Assembly (NCBI RefSeq): GCF_027925385.1
Contig: NZ_AP027146.1
Coordinates: 16,097 to 80,096 of the forward strand
Length of the DNA: 64,000 bases
Direction of reading: 5' to 3'
From: Methylocystis iwaonis
Lineage (GTDB): Bacteria; Pseudomonadota; Alphaproteobacteria; Rhizobiales; Beijerinckiaceae
Of the stretch, positions 1 through 8,530 are shown piece by piece. The position numbers were made by a program, and so were the translations under genes. Numbering within the stretch: the first letter of the stretch is position 1; every line of letters begins with the position of its first letter. The notes under the pieces were generated by a model. It was not told the DNA's origin, did no database searches, and saw only the letters and a list, made by a program, of their open reading frames with translations.

Positions 1-2
1 GC

Positions 3-434
3 CGGCCACGGGCAATCGCCCATGCCGACCGTCTCGCCTCGGCGCTCTCTCTCGACGTCGCAGGAACGGGGTGGACACCCACGGTCGACAATTTCCTCGG
101 CCGGGTCACCAAGGCGCGCATTGTCCAGGCAGTTCGCGAGGCGAAAGGCGCCGATGTCGCCCGACGGATCGAGACGCTCAAGAAGGGCGATATGGCGCGG
201 GAAGCGGAAACGCTTCTGACAGGCGCGGGCTGGCTGCCCGAGCCGCTGCGAACCCCGGGCCACGGGCCGCACGCTTCATTGGAAGCAAGCTCTTCTTCAG
301 CGCCGGAGGAAGCCGCGGCGATCGAGGAAGGCGCAACGGCGGAAGGCGATCCCGCCTTCGACGAAATTGTTGCGTCTGATGACGATGCCGAGCCGGCGCC
401 GGTCGACGACGTTCAAAGCGTCGCCGCCGAGTAG
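3..434 (+). CDS. ParB/RepB-family partition-type protein, C-terminal part only
   Basis: The frame is open from the left window edge to a TAG at 432-434, so the N-terminal nuclease/HTH domains lie outside. The visible part holds a helical stretch containing VDNFLGRVTKAR, then REAKGADVARRIETLKKGDMA and AGWLPEPLR. These are typical of the C-terminal region of the large ParB-like proteins found on alphaproteobacterial plasmids and integrative elements. The protein ends in an acidic Ala/Glu/Asp-rich tail. A terminator follows directly. Whether it works in partition or as a DNA-binding regulator cannot be told from this part. Confidence 0.75.
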   Translation, partial: RPRAIAHADRLASALSLDVAGTGWTPTVDNFLGRVTKARIVQAVREAKGADVARRIETLKKGDMAREAETLLTGAGWLPEPLRTPGHGPHASLEASSSSAPEEAAAIEEGATAEGDPAFDEIVASDDDAEPAPVDDVQSVAAE

Positions 435-458
435 ACCTTCAAGAGGTCAACTGCGCAT

Positions 459-489
459 GGGCTCGCCAGAAATGGCGGGCCCTTTTTTT
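459..489 (+). terminator. Rho-independent terminator after the ParB-like gene
   Basis: GGGCTCGCC (459-467) pairs with GGCGGGCCC (474-482), one G-T wobble, across a 6-nt loop and is followed by seven T residues (483-489). It sits 25 nt after the ParB-like stop and just before the ribosome binding site of the next gene. Confidence 0.85.
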
Positions 490-504
490 GTTGGAGGAGA
501 TTCC

Positions 505-1548
505 ATGTCGAGTTCAGTTGCGTCGGATTTGTCGCGCCGCCTTGCCCAGGACGCCGAGGCGGTCTGCCGATACTATTTGTCGAACGGGCGCCGCCACGGC
601 CGTTACTGGATCGTTGGCGACGCCCGCAATACGCCGGGTCGCAGCCTGTTCGTTCGGTTGACGGGTCCAGAGAGCGGCAAGGGCGCAGCGGGGCATTGGA
701 CTGATGCGGCCTCGGGCGACTACGGCGACCTCCTGGACGTTATTCGCGAAAGCGTGGGTCTGAAAGATTTCTCGGACGTTCTCGACGAAGCGCGGCGATT
801 CCTCAGCCTGCCACGCGCTGATCCACGGTCGAAGCAGAGGCTCGATCGCAAACAGCGGCCGACAGGCTCTCCGGATTCGGCGCGCCGCCTGTTTGCCTTG
901 TCACGGCCGATCGCCGGCACATTGGCCGAGCGCTATCTGCATCATCGGGGGATCGCAACGCCACGGAATCTCGAAAGCCTCCGTTTTCATCCACGCTGCT
1001 ACTATCGATCCGGGGACGGGTTCGCCCCTGAAACCTGGCCCGCGATGATCGCGGCGGTCACCGATCGCGACAACAAGATCACCGGCGTGCATCGCACATG
1101 GCTCGACAGATCGGGGCGCGGCAAGGCGCCGATCGCCTCCCCTCGACGCGCCATGGGCGAGTTGCTCGGCCATGGCGTCCGATTTGGCGGGCCGCTCGAC
1201 GTGATGGCGGCTGGCGAAGGGATCGAAACCGTGCTCTCGGTTCGATGTCTTCTGTCCAGCATGCCGATGATCGCGGCGCTCTCTTCCGCCCATCTCGCCG
1301 CTATCCATTTCCCTCAGACCTTGCGCCGCCTTTATGTCCTGCGCGACAAGGACTCCGCCGGCGAAAGGGCATCAGTGACCCTTCTTGACCGCGCGACGGC
1401 CGCGGGAATTGAGGCCGTCGTTCTCACCTCCGAACTTGGCGACTTCAACGATGATCTCCGCCGCCTTTGCAAGGCCCGGTTGCAAGCGGCGATCAGAGGC
1501 CAACTCGCCCCTCAGGACATCAGCCGGTTCATGAGGCCGGTGCGGTGA
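505..1548 (+). CDS. Toprim domain protein, primase-like (DUF7146 type)
   Basis: A 347-aa protein starting at ATG 505 behind GGAGGA (493-498). The N-terminal third (GHWTDAASGDYGDLLDVIRES) resembles the zinc-finger/primase region of plasmid and phage P4-type primases. The C-terminal third carries a Toprim-like fold with AAGEGIETVLS (the Glu of motif 1) and LYVLRDKDSAG (the DxD motif). Such proteins are standard on alphaproteobacterial plasmids and probably prime or process plasmid DNA during transfer or replication. A longer reading from position 367 is open but runs through the terminator hairpin, so I rejected that start. Confidence 0.85.
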   Translation: MSSSVASDLSRRLAQDAEAVCRYYLSNGRRHGRYWIVGDARNTPGRSLFVRLTGPESGKGAAGHWTDAASGDYGDLLDVIRESVGLKDFSDVLDEARRFLSLPRADPRSKQRLDRKQRPTGSPDSARRLFALSRPIAGTLAERYLHHRGIATPRNLESLRFHPRCYYRSGDGFAPETWPAMIAAVTDRDNKITGVHRTWLDRSGRGKAPIASPRRAMGELLGHGVRFGGPLDVMAAGEGIETVLSVRCLLSSMPMIAALSSAHLAAIHFPQTLRRLYVLRDKDSAGERASVTLLDRATAAGIEAVVLTSELGDFNDDLRRLCKARLQAAIRGQLAPQDISRFMRPVR

Positions 1549-1696
1549 TGTCGGCTTGCGACGCAAGGAGCGCCCCATCCCCTGCCCTCACTCGATTGCA
1601 TTAATTATCTTCTTTTCCTTCTCGGAGCCTGCCGCGTCCCGGCCTTCTGAGAGGGCGACCCTTGCGTCGGGCGCGCCGGCTTAGGCAATGGCTGCG

Positions 1697-1755
1697 GCCG
1701 GCTATTTTCCGTCGCGCCCTGCGGGCGCTTTACAGCGCGAACCAAAATAGCCGGC
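1697..1755. repeat. 59-bp nested inverted repeat (cruciform candidate)
   Basis: GCCGGCTATTTT (1697-1708) is perfectly complementary to AAAATAGCCGGC (1744-1755). Nested inside, each set off by 3 nt, are TCGCGC (1712-1717) and GCGCGA (1735-1740). It lies in the 330-bp gap (1549-1880) between the Toprim and DUF2493 genes, where I see no other gene. The rest of the gap is GC-rich leader sequence of the CTTCGCTACGCTGCGG kind. The DUF2493 gene has a good ribosome binding site at the end of this leader. Confidence 0.6.
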
Positions 1756-1880
1756 GCTTCGCCATCCTTCGCTACGCTGCGGCCGGTCGCTGCGCGCCCG
1801 GTGCCAGCCGGTCCCGCCCGCGCCTTCTGTCGCCACGAAGGCCGCGAGGGTCGCGGCCGATCCGACGAAGGAGAGCGCCA

Positions 1881-2819
1881 ATGACGACCAAATTCAACGA
1901 CCAAGGCCTCGAGACAATTCCTGCCGCCTCCTCGACCGAGCGCGTTCTCGCCGAGCTTCAACTCTATGGCTACCGGCCCTTCCAGGACGAGCCCGACCCC
2001 CGGCCGCTGCCCGACGCCCAAGCGATTACCGGCGCCGTCGCTGACATCTTCGATGCCCTCCTGGTGACATTCACGGACACGCGTCTGGAGCCCGATCTCG
2101 AGGAACTGCTCTGGTCGACTGTCAACCTCTTCCACCGGGCAGTGCTTCGCGTTGAGCGGGAGCTCGACGACAATGAGCAGGCACAGCGGCGCAGCCAAAA
2201 GGAACAGGACGGCTCGGAAATCCGCTCGGTGGAGCTGGAGCGCCTGATCTGCGAGGGGCAAACGCTGCTCGAACGCCGCGACAGCCTGGAACTCTTCCGC
2301 GACCAAGCCGCCGACGCCTTCGAAGTGCACACTGGCTCGTCCTGGCGTCCCCGCTCGGGCTCCAAGGTGAATCATCGATCCTTGACGGCCGCCATGATCG
2401 ACAGCCGCGACTTTCTCGCCGCCAAGCGCCGGATAGAGTCTGAGCCGCTCCTTCCGGCCGGGCCGCGGATCGCTTTCACCGGCGGGCTCGACTTCAACGA
2501 CCATCGCGCGATCTGGGATCGCCTCGACAAGGCTCTCGCCAAACATCCCGGCATGGTGCTGTTGCATGGCGGGTCGCCCAAGGGAGCGGAACTCATTGCC
2601 TCCTGCTGGGCGAATAATCGCAAAGTCACGCAGATAGCGTTCAAGCCAGACTGGACCCGCCACGCCAAGGCGGCCCCCTTCAAGCGCAACGATCAGATCC
2701 TCGAGACACTCCCAATAGGTGTCATCGTCTTCCCCGGCTCGGGCGTTTCCGCAAATCTTGCCGACAAGGCGCGCAAGCTCGGCATCCCGGTGTGGAGGTT
2801 CGAGGACGGCGGCGCATGA
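1881..2819 (+). CDS. DUF2493 (YspA/SLOG-like) domain protein
   Basis: A 312-aa protein from ATG 1881 behind AAGGAGAG. The C-terminal 130 residues carry RIAFTGGLDFNDHRAIWDRLD, LLHGGSPKGAELIASCWA and LPIGVIVFPGSGVSANLADKA, the Rossmann-like SLOG/DUF2493 signature that binds nucleotide-derived ligands in relatives. The N-terminal half is helical and Glu/Arg-rich (about residues 80-150, probable coiled coil). These genes are very common on alphaproteobacterial plasmids beside Toprim and ParB-like genes. The exact role is unknown. Confidence 0.85.
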   Translation: MTTKFNDQGLETIPAASSTERVLAELQLYGYRPFQDEPDPRPLPDAQAITGAVADIFDALLVTFTDTRLEPDLEELLWSTVNLFHRAVLRVERELDDNEQAQRRSQKEQDGSEIRSVELERLICEGQTLLERRDSLELFRDQAADAFEVHTGSSWRPRSGSKVNHRSLTAAMIDSRDFLAAKRRIESEPLLPAGPRIAFTGGLDFNDHRAIWDRLDKALAKHPGMVLLHGGSPKGAELIASCWANNRKVTQIAFKPDWTRHAKAAPFKRNDQILETLPIGVIVFPGSGVSANLADKARKLGIPVWRFEDGGA

Positions 2820-2960
2820 GCGCCGTCCATCTTCTCGTTGCGACCCGGCGACGATTTTCGCTCGAGTCATGCGACGCTCGATCGCATCTTGGACAATGAC
2901 GGATTCAAGCATGGCCATGGTCCAGAGGGATGGAAAGCGCCTTCCGAACGTTGCGGCGCT

Positions 2961-2984
2961 ATGCTAAAATATATGATATAGCAT
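2961..2984 (+). promoter_or_regulatory. AT-rich near-palindrome before ssb (motif copy a)
   Basis: The arms ATGCTA and TAGCAT bound a wholly A/T/G core. TGCTAAAAT (2962-2970) also reads as an extended -10 (TGN-TATAAT-like) 36 nt upstream of the ssb start. Promoter and operator functions are inferred. The CTAAAATATAT core recurs elsewhere in the window. Confidence 0.5.
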
Positions 2985-3005
2985 TCAGCAGCGGACGCAA
3001 GCGCC

Positions 3006-3362
3006 ATGACCTCTCGAAATCTCTTCATCATTTCCGGAAACGTCTCGCAAAATCCCCGTCGATTCGGCGACAACGCGCCAAAGACAGTCCTCACGGTCGC
3101 AGTCGACGATATTTGGACGGATCGCGAGACTGGAGAGAGAAAGAAGCGAACGGATTTCCTGACGGCCTATACGTTTAACAAGAAAATTGGCGACTTTGTC
3201 TTGGCGCAGGTAAAGCCAGGATATCAGGTCACGATTGACGGCCGCATCCGATCAAACTCTTACGAGAAGGGCGGCGACCGGGTCTATTCGACCGACCTCG
3301 AAATCATTCGCATCGATGCGCACCCGCCGCGGGCAGAAGCCGGCAGCGGCCTTCCCGAATGA
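3006..3362 (+). CDS. ssb: Single-stranded DNA-binding protein (OB fold)
   Basis: A 118-aa SSB-like protein: NLFIISGNVSQNPRRFGDNAPKTVLTVAVDDIW, then FNKKIGDFVLAQVKPGYQVTIDGRIRSNSYEKGGDRVYSTDLEIIRI, the standard OB-fold order. It lacks the long acidic tail of chromosomal SSB, as do many plasmid SSBs. The stop overlaps the next gene's ATG (ATGA, 3359-3362), so the two are translationally coupled. A second SSB-like gene lies at 12213-12548. Confidence 0.85.
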   Translation: MTSRNLFIISGNVSQNPRRFGDNAPKTVLTVAVDDIWTDRETGERKKRTDFLTAYTFNKKIGDFVLAQVKPGYQVTIDGRIRSNSYEKGGDRVYSTDLEIIRIDAHPPRAEAGSGLPE

Positions 3363-3907
3363 TCCGTCAAATGCTGATTTCCTTGCTTGCGGTTGGCCTT
3401 AGGCTGAGCGTCGCCAGCGCTGAGGAAGCAAGCGTCTACACGCCGCAGAGCGCGCTGCAATCGACGCCCATGCGTGTCGAAGTGATCGACGCGACGTCTT
3501 TTCGCGACATAGAGACCGGCGCAAGGTACCGGCTCTATGGCGTCGACTCCTGCTTGGCGATGCAGACCGCGAATTTGAATCGTCAATCCTGGCCTTGCGG
3601 CGCCGTCGCAATCGCTTGGCTCACGAACGCGACCCTCGGCAAATGGGTATCCTGCAATGCTTTGCGGGAAACGGCCGGCCAGCTTCTATCCCGCTGCGCG
3701 TCGTCAGAGCATCAGGATCTCGCGGCCGACATGTTGAAAGAAGGCCTCGCGATTGTCTTGCCGATTGCCGAGGGCCAGGAGGTGCGCGCCTACAGCCAGC
3801 TGCAGGATCAGGCTCGCAAGCAATATAAGGGATTATGGTCCAGTCAGTTCATGATGCCCTGGGATTTGAGGGCCAAGCAGGCTGAAGGGTCGGCCTCAAG
3901 CCGCTGA
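3359..3907 (+). CDS. Exported thermonuclease-like protein, probably catalytically degenerate
   Basis: A 182-aa protein with a signal peptide (hydrophobic residues 4-20, probable cleavage near VASA-EE). The body follows the SNase (TNase) fold: VEVIDATSF where nucleases have DGDT, RYRLYGVDSC where they have IRLxGIDAPE, then WPCGAVAIAWL and a late YKGLW. The usual acidic and arginine catalytic residues are not in place, so it may bind rather than cut. Similar exported proteins occur in conjugative plasmid backbones. It is coupled to the SSB by an ATGA overlap. An Edman- or MS-mapped mature N-terminus would confirm export. Confidence 0.7.
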   Translation: MIRQMLISLLAVGLRLSVASAEEASVYTPQSALQSTPMRVEVIDATSFRDIETGARYRLYGVDSCLAMQTANLNRQSWPCGAVAIAWLTNATLGKWVSCNALRETAGQLLSRCASSEHQDLAADMLKEGLAIVLPIAEGQEVRAYSQLQDQARKQYKGLWSSQFMMPWDLRAKQAEGSASSR

Positions 3908-3956
3908 GCAAGGACGGCGAGCGACTTGCTCTCGCGCTCAAAATCGGGTTAGAGTC

Positions 3957-3979
3957 CTCTATCATACTATATGGTAGAG
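3957..3979. promoter_or_regulatory. AT-rich dyad before the lipoprotein gene (copy b)
   Basis: CTCTATCATA on the left mirrors TGGTAGAG on the right around a CTATA centre. It ends two bases before the lipoprotein ATG at 3982, so a protein bound here would cover the start site. The ATACTATAT core is shared with the copy at 8531-8559. Confidence 0.45.
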
Positions 3980-3981
3980 AG

Positions 3982-4587
3982 ATGCCCGCGCACGCTGCCC
4001 TTCTTATCGCTCCCTTGATCTTGGGCGGCCTCGTCGGCTGCGAGGCGCCAAGGGCTCAATACGCTTCTATGGCCGAGGCGCCTGCGCGCGATCGACTTCT
4101 CGCGCCCCGGGAGGTGGTTCCCGGCCGTCTCGCATACGCCGACGCGCCGGATGCTTTCGCGCCAGTTCTGGCAAGCCATGTCGCCTATCCCACCCAGGCC
4201 CAGGCGAATCACGCCTTCCAGCGCTCCTGGGCGTCGAGCGAGCAGTCCGACGGCGATCCCTTGGCCCTCATCGTTGGTGATCCCAAGGGCTCCGGTCGCG
4301 GGCCGGTACGCGTTCGGCTCTTCGCCTGTCGCTCGGGGGCCTTGGACGACATCACCGGACGAATTGTCCCGGCTCGCGGACGCGTCGTGCACTGCGCGAC
4401 GGATTTCCTCGACGCGCAGGATCGTCGGTTGTTCCGCGAAACCGTGAACTTCTTCTATGAGCGCGGCGCATGGCGCATGGCGCAAACGGCCCCGCCCCAA
4501 GCCCAGGCGCCGTGGATTGCTCCTGAATCCTCTCCGAAGGATTATTTTTCATGGTCGCCGTGGGGACCGCGCACGACGCCCTACTGA
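3982..4587 (+). CDS. Putative lipoprotein of unknown function
   Basis: A 201-aa protein with a short signal peptide ending in a lipobox (GGLVGC, Cys about residue 20), so it is likely a membrane-anchored lipoprotein. The mature part has no domain I recognise. RVRLFACRSGALDDITGRIV and HCATDFLDAQDRRLF suggest a small beta-rich domain with two cysteines. No ribosome binding site is obvious because the start abuts the AT-rich dyad. Its place in the plasmid backbone hints at an envelope role in transfer, but this is inference only. Confidence 0.65.
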   Translation: MPAHAALLIAPLILGGLVGCEAPRAQYASMAEAPARDRLLAPREVVPGRLAYADAPDAFAPVLASHVAYPTQAQANHAFQRSWASSEQSDGDPLALIVGDPKGSGRGPVRVRLFACRSGALDDITGRIVPARGRVVHCATDFLDAQDRRLFRETVNFFYERGAWRMAQTAPPQAQAPWIAPESSPKDYFSWSPWGPRTTPY

Positions 4588-4855
4588 CCCGTTGCAGGGT
4601 GACACTTCCTGGCCCAGCGACGCGATCGACCTCATCGGCGCTGGACGGGCGCGGAAGCTTTCCGGAGCCCGGATGGGGGAAGATCGACCAAAGGGAACGG
4701 CGCATCAAGCGTTTGTGCTCGGAACGTTGAACTCCCGACACCGGCATTGGTGGATCAGAAAATCGACAAGTACGGCTGCGCAGGACCCAGGCTTTTCTGC
4801 GGGGGGCCCAGAAGGCGCAGTGAGACGACACTGAGGACCGTTTCCTTGTGCGTCA

Positions 4856-5947
4856 TCACAGTGCGACGCGCGTCAGCGTCCGTTCGGCTCGGTCGCACAC
4901 CCATTCCGAGATGCGCTTTCCCAGAATTTGCGCCGGCCTTGTCAGGAGAGCTTCGAGCAGCAAAGCAAGAACCACGGTTAAGCCTGCTGCAATGCTTAAA
5001 ACCAGGATCGGTGGCGCCAGGTCGCCAAGCGACTGATGGATCCCAGACATAATTGGGAGATGCACGAGATAGATCGAGAAAGATAGCTCGCCAAGTCTTT
5101 GCAGCACGCTTCCTCCCTGAGGCTGAGGTCTTTGTTGGATGGCCGAGGCGACGACAAGTCCGAATATGATCGCGACCATGGCGATCACCGATCCTGAGGC
5201 CAAAGCTCCAAACACGCGCGCGAGAATTGACGCAGCTACGAGCCAAAAAGCGGCGATGGCCTTGCTAAAGCGCGGCAAGGGCCATTGCCTCGTCAGGCCG
5301 AGCGAGAGCAGGACGCCCACAGCGAAGCCGTCGAGGCGGAATGTCCACCAAAAGCCGCCCCAGGGGCGTTCGCTCAGGGCGCCGGCGGCGAGAGTCGTCA
5401 TGCAGACCACGGCCGTCAGTTTAGAGCTCAGCGCGATCAGAAATGGCGCCGCCAAATAGAATTGCATTTCGCTCGCGAGCGACCAGAAATGCGAGGTGGC
5501 CGTCGGCGCGCCACAGCCGACCGCGCCATCAAAACAGGGAGCCCAATACAGATTTGCGTAAAAGCCGGCGGCCGCTTTCAAATCGTCTGCTGTTTCGCCC
5601 AGCGAAATCCCGTGCGCCTGAGAGAGTGCGATCAGGTCGATCACGGCCCAGGCCGGCAGGCCGATCCGGAGAATTCGACGGATCCAGAACGCAATCGCGC
5701 CGCGCCAGAAGCCGCCATCCGCCTCCAAGCGTAATCGCCTCGCGCTTTCGGCGGCGGCAAATCCGGAAATGACGAAAAACAAGTCGACGCCCACGCCGAG
5801 CGCTGGAACGCTCAAGACGCGCACTGCGGCCAGGTCGGACCCAAAAACCAGACCAGTGTGGGACGCGACGACCGCCAGGATCGCGAGGCCGCGCAGTTCG
5901 TCGAGGGCGCGGATCCGCCCCGCAACGCGATCGAAATTCGGCCCCAT
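4856..5947 (-). CDS. Acyltransferase 3 (OafA/YrhL) family membrane protein
   Basis: A 363-aa polytopic membrane protein. The start has RIRALDELRGLAILAVVASHTG, containing the family Arg-(6 residues)-His pattern, followed by VDLFFVISGF and, later, HFWSLASEMQFYLAAPFL. About ten hydrophobic segments follow, and SFSIYLVHLPIM lies near the C-terminus. Members O-acylate surface polysaccharides or lipids. It is transcribed leftward, divergent from the exported-protein gene at 5989, with an AT-rich dyad between them. The 270 bp to its left (4588-4855) hold nothing I can assign. Confidence 0.85.
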   Translation of the reverse strand: MGPNFDRVAGRIRALDELRGLAILAVVASHTGLVFGSDLAAVRVLSVPALGVGVDLFFVISGFAAAESARRLRLEADGGFWRGAIAFWIRRILRIGLPAWAVIDLIALSQAHGISLGETADDLKAAAGFYANLYWAPCFDGAVGCGAPTATSHFWSLASEMQFYLAAPFLIALSSKLTAVVCMTTLAAGALSERPWGGFWWTFRLDGFAVGVLLSLGLTRQWPLPRFSKAIAAFWLVAASILARVFGALASGSVIAMVAIIFGLVVASAIQQRPQPQGGSVLQRLGELSFSIYLVHLPIMSGIHQSLGDLAPPILVLSIAAGLTVVLALLLEALLTRPAQILGKRISEWVCDRAERTLTRVAL

Positions 5948-5969
5948 GAGCGACTTGCCTTTGCGCCTT

Positions 5970-5991
5970 CACTATATAATATAGCATAGTG
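5970..5991. promoter_or_regulatory. AT-rich dyad between divergent genes (copy c)
   Basis: CACTAT (5970-5975) and ATAGTG (5986-5991) are perfect inverted arms around ATAATATAGC. It lies between the divergent acyltransferase and exported-protein genes and overlaps the GTG start proposed for the latter. A shared operator/promoter is inferred. Confidence 0.45.
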
Positions 5992-6600
5992 CACCACCCG
6001 CCAAATCGTTCCGCCTTGAAACGCCGACGCGCCCTGCTGGCGGCGGCGCTTTGTTTCGCGGCGGCGACGGCCCAAGCGCAGGAGCTCACGCCCCATCCGG
6101 AAAATTGGCGGCCGATCGTTTATCGCGACCTGCAAATTCCGGGGCCCCAAGATCGAATTTATGCCGACCTTTGGGCCGATGTGATCCAGAGCAATAACCG
6201 CCGCTATCTCGCCGCGGGAGATCGGCGTTTTCTGCTCGGCAATGCGCCAGTGCGCGAAGCGCATGCGCTCGTGCGCGGCGGCGATAAGGTCGCGCTCCTG
6301 AGCATTCTCGATACGGCCACCCATTGCGTCGCCGTGGCGAGAGATCCGAGCAGCGACCTTTCGGTAAAGATGTGCCCGATGCGGCTTGCTGTTTGGAATG
6401 GGAGCTCGACGACGCTCAGAGAGGCCAAAGGCTGCTATCTCGAACCAGGCGCTGGGGCGCAGAAAACCATGGCGAACTCGTCTTACGCCGCCTCATACAC
6501 ATCCTACGATGTCTTCACGAAATCGATCAGGCTTGGAGTCATCCTTGGGCGCCGCGTCGTCGAGCAGTGTTCGCAAACCGTGCCGCTCTACCTCGATTGA
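5989..6600 (+). CDS. Exported protein of unknown function
   Basis: Up to 203 aa from GTG 5989. A TTG at 6016 would give the more natural signal peptide (KRRRALLAAALCFAAATAQAQ), so the start is uncertain. After cleavage near AQA-QE the protein is a mixed globular domain with ADLWADVIQSNNRRYLAAGDRRFLLGN and several Cys (HCVAVA, KGCYLE, EQCSQTV) that could form disulfides. I recognise no family. A small membrane protein gene follows after 11 nt. Confidence 0.6.
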   Translation: MHHPPNRSALKRRRALLAAALCFAAATAQAQELTPHPENWRPIVYRDLQIPGPQDRIYADLWADVIQSNNRRYLAAGDRRFLLGNAPVREAHALVRGGDKVALLSILDTATHCVAVARDPSSDLSVKMCPMRLAVWNGSSTTLREAKGCYLEPGAGAQKTMANSSYAASYTSYDVFTKSIRLGVILGRRVVEQCSQTVPLYLD

Positions 6601-6611
6601 GGCCTCTCTCG

Positions 6612-6977
6612 ATGCATCGGATCTACGCCGTTTCCTACGCAATCTACTACTGGTCGGAGTGGCTGTTTCTTCTGGCTTTTGCCAGCTTGTTCGTCATTCC
6701 GTTCACATCGCTCGAGGCGCGCTTTGCGGTCTGGTGCGTCGCGCTTGTGGTCGCGTTTGCAAGCCTTGCCGCGGGAGTCCTGTCGGAGGCGTTATGCCGA
6801 GCCCTGTTGCGCTGGCGCCGCGAGAGGCGAGGATTTTCAGAGGAGGAGGCGCGGCGGGTCGAGTTCCTTGAAGAGGACAGGCGCGTTACGCATGTCGAAC
6901 AAGAGGCAAGCCGACTCGCGGCCGACCGCCATCAACAGAGCGTCGAGGCGTGGTGGATAAACAACCGCCGTGGCTGA
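6612..6977 (+). CDS. Small two-helix membrane protein
   Basis: A 121-aa protein from ATG 6612 with two hydrophobic segments (about residues 14-32 and 39-62), then a charged cytoplasmic-like tail rich in Arg and Glu (RRERRGFSEEEARRVEFLEEDRR) that looks coiled-coil. It follows the exported protein by 11 nt and probably shares its transcript. No family recognised. Confidence 0.55.
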   Translation: MHRIYAVSYAIYYWSEWLFLLAFASLFVIPFTSLEARFAVWCVALVVAFASLAAGVLSEALCRALLRWRRERRGFSEEEARRVEFLEEDRRVTHVEQEASRLAADRHQQSVEAWWINNRRG

Positions 6978-7110
6978 GCGCGTGTCGACGACTGTCTCTG
7001 ATCCTTCCAGGCGAATACGGGGCGGCGGTTCACCCTCTCTTCTCGGCGCGGCGCCATAGCGCCCTGCCCGGTGAGAGGCCTCGCAGCCGCCTTGAAGGCT
7101 TTCGAAGAGT

Positions 7111-7386
7111 TCAGAATGGCCAACGTGTGGAATCGTCGAGCAACGCTTGCAATTCTTGGCGCGTCGCTTGGCTGAGCGCATTCCGTTCGCGTCGCGCGAA
7201 GACGGAGCACCAGAACAGGGCTTCGTCCGGTTCCTTTTCGTAAACGGCTTTTCCGATCAGGATGGCGATCAGCGCCAATCGGTCGCATTCGTCTGGGCCG
7301 AAATGATCATTCAGAATACTGACGGTCTCTTCGGCGGATCGCCTCTTCTCTGCGCTTTGTTCCAAGATGGGAGAAGAAGCAATCAT
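7111..7386 (-). CDS. Small helical protein, unknown
   Basis: A 91-aa acidic, helical protein. The ATG (7384-7386 on the complement) is preceded by a good GGAGG at 6-nt spacing, which decided the start over a longer in-frame reading with low-complexity Arg-rich sequence. Visible pattern: EETVSILNDHFGPDECDRLALIAILIGKAVYEKEPDEALFW. No family recognised. It lies leftward and downstream of the XRE gene, across about 270 bp (7387-7654) in which I see no gene. Confidence 0.55.
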   Translation of the reverse strand: MIASSPILEQSAEKRRSAEETVSILNDHFGPDECDRLALIAILIGKAVYEKEPDEALFWCSVFARRERNALSQATRQELQALLDDSTRWPF

Positions 7387-7654
7387 TTTTAGCCTCCATT
7401 CGCCGTCAAGACCGGCCCTAAGCGATTCATCACTGCAAGCGCCAAGAGAAGCGCCTCTGCGGGCGTCTGCGCTCCCGTAGCCAAAACACCCTGTCCCGTT
7501 GCGGTCTCCTCTCCTGTTGCCGACTCGATGCAGCCTCTCCCAGCCGACAAAGCTTGGCGCCGGCGACATTCGTGCAGCGAAAGGCTCAGCAAGAGTCGCT
7601 TGGATGAAGTCGCTGGCGCGACCGGAGCCATTTTCTGCGTTACTTTGTCGGAAG

Positions 7655-8137
7655 TTAGGCTCTCTTGCGCGACTTGGTCTTTCGTGTCGCCTTTGCCTTC
7701 GACGCCGAAGCGGGCTTATCGACGGCGGACGGTTTCGCCTCGGCGGGTTGTTCAGCGGGTTTCGACGCCGGGGGGGTGATTGCGAATTGATCTGCGGCAA
7801 ATTTTGACCGCGTCTGGCGTCGCGCCTCTACGCTTTGCGTCAGCCGGTCGAGATCGATGTTCTGGCCGGCGAGCCAGGCGCGCATGACCTTCTCGTCAAT
7901 GCCGAGCATGTCCCAAACCGAGAGGTCCAGCGCTTTGGCGGTCCGTTCGATCGTCCAAAACGTCGGATTGCCGATGCCCTTTTCCAAATTGTAGTAGGCA
8001 GCCATCGACATGCCGATCTTATCGAGGAAGGTTTTGAGGTTGGGGTATTCCTTGGCTTTGCGCTGCAAGATAATGGCGAACAAGGCGGTCGCGACAGAAT
8101 CCCTGTCTTCGCCTTCTTGTTGTTTTGGCATCGCCAT
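7655..8137 (-). CDS. XRE-family DNA-binding regulator with basic tail
   Basis: 160 aa from ATG 8137, chosen because GGGAGGT lies 9 nt upstream. Residues about 15-75 form an XRE/Cro-type helix-turn-helix (LKTFLDKIGMSMAAYYNLEKGIGNPTFWTIERTAKALDLSVWDMLGI). The C-terminal 60 residues are Ala/Pro/Lys-rich and end KATRKTKSRKRA, likely a nonspecific DNA-binding tail. An AT-rich motif (copy d) lies 90 nt upstream of the start. It is the only plain XRE repressor in the transfer half of the window and is a candidate binder of the recurrent AT-rich dyads; that link is inferred. Confidence 0.75.
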   Translation of the reverse strand: MAMPKQQEGEDRDSVATALFAIILQRKAKEYPNLKTFLDKIGMSMAAYYNLEKGIGNPTFWTIERTAKALDLSVWDMLGIDEKVMRAWLAGQNIDLDRLTQSVEARRQTRSKFAADQFAITPPASKPAEQPAEAKPSAVDKPASASKAKATRKTKSRKRA

Positions 8138-8227
8138 AACTGTTCTACCTCCCCTCCCCAAATGACGAACCGTGACGCCTTGCGCCGAGCCCGAAACGAG
8201 CGACTCACATTACCGTCAGGCTTTCGC

Positions 8228-8247
8228 CTAAAATATATCATATTCTA
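8228..8247 (-). promoter_or_regulatory. AT-rich motif upstream of the XRE gene (copy d)
   Basis: CTAAAATATATCATATTCTA shares its first 11 bases with the copy before ssb. It lies 90 bp upstream of the leftward XRE gene in a 479-bp gap (8138-8616) that otherwise holds only copy e and no recognisable gene. Confidence 0.45.
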
Positions 8248-8530
8248 TCCTGCCAGAAGATCATTGAGTTATCCTTTATGATAAGGCAAAGCTTGGACCG
8301 CCCTTTGTCTTCTCCCCCGCCCTTTCCCGGTAAGGCCTCACAAGCTCATGGGGCGTTGTGGGAGTCGATCGAGGGCGCGCCTCTGATGCTCTAAGCCTCT
8401 GAATTATAAGTCTGAAGGTTGGGGCTGTCGAAAAGTTTGCTCACAGGCCGCAAGGCCATGGAGGCTCGGGCGTGGCCTAGAGGCGCTGCGCTTCTGATGC
8501 CGCCTATGAAAGCAGGTCGAGCGGCTCGAT

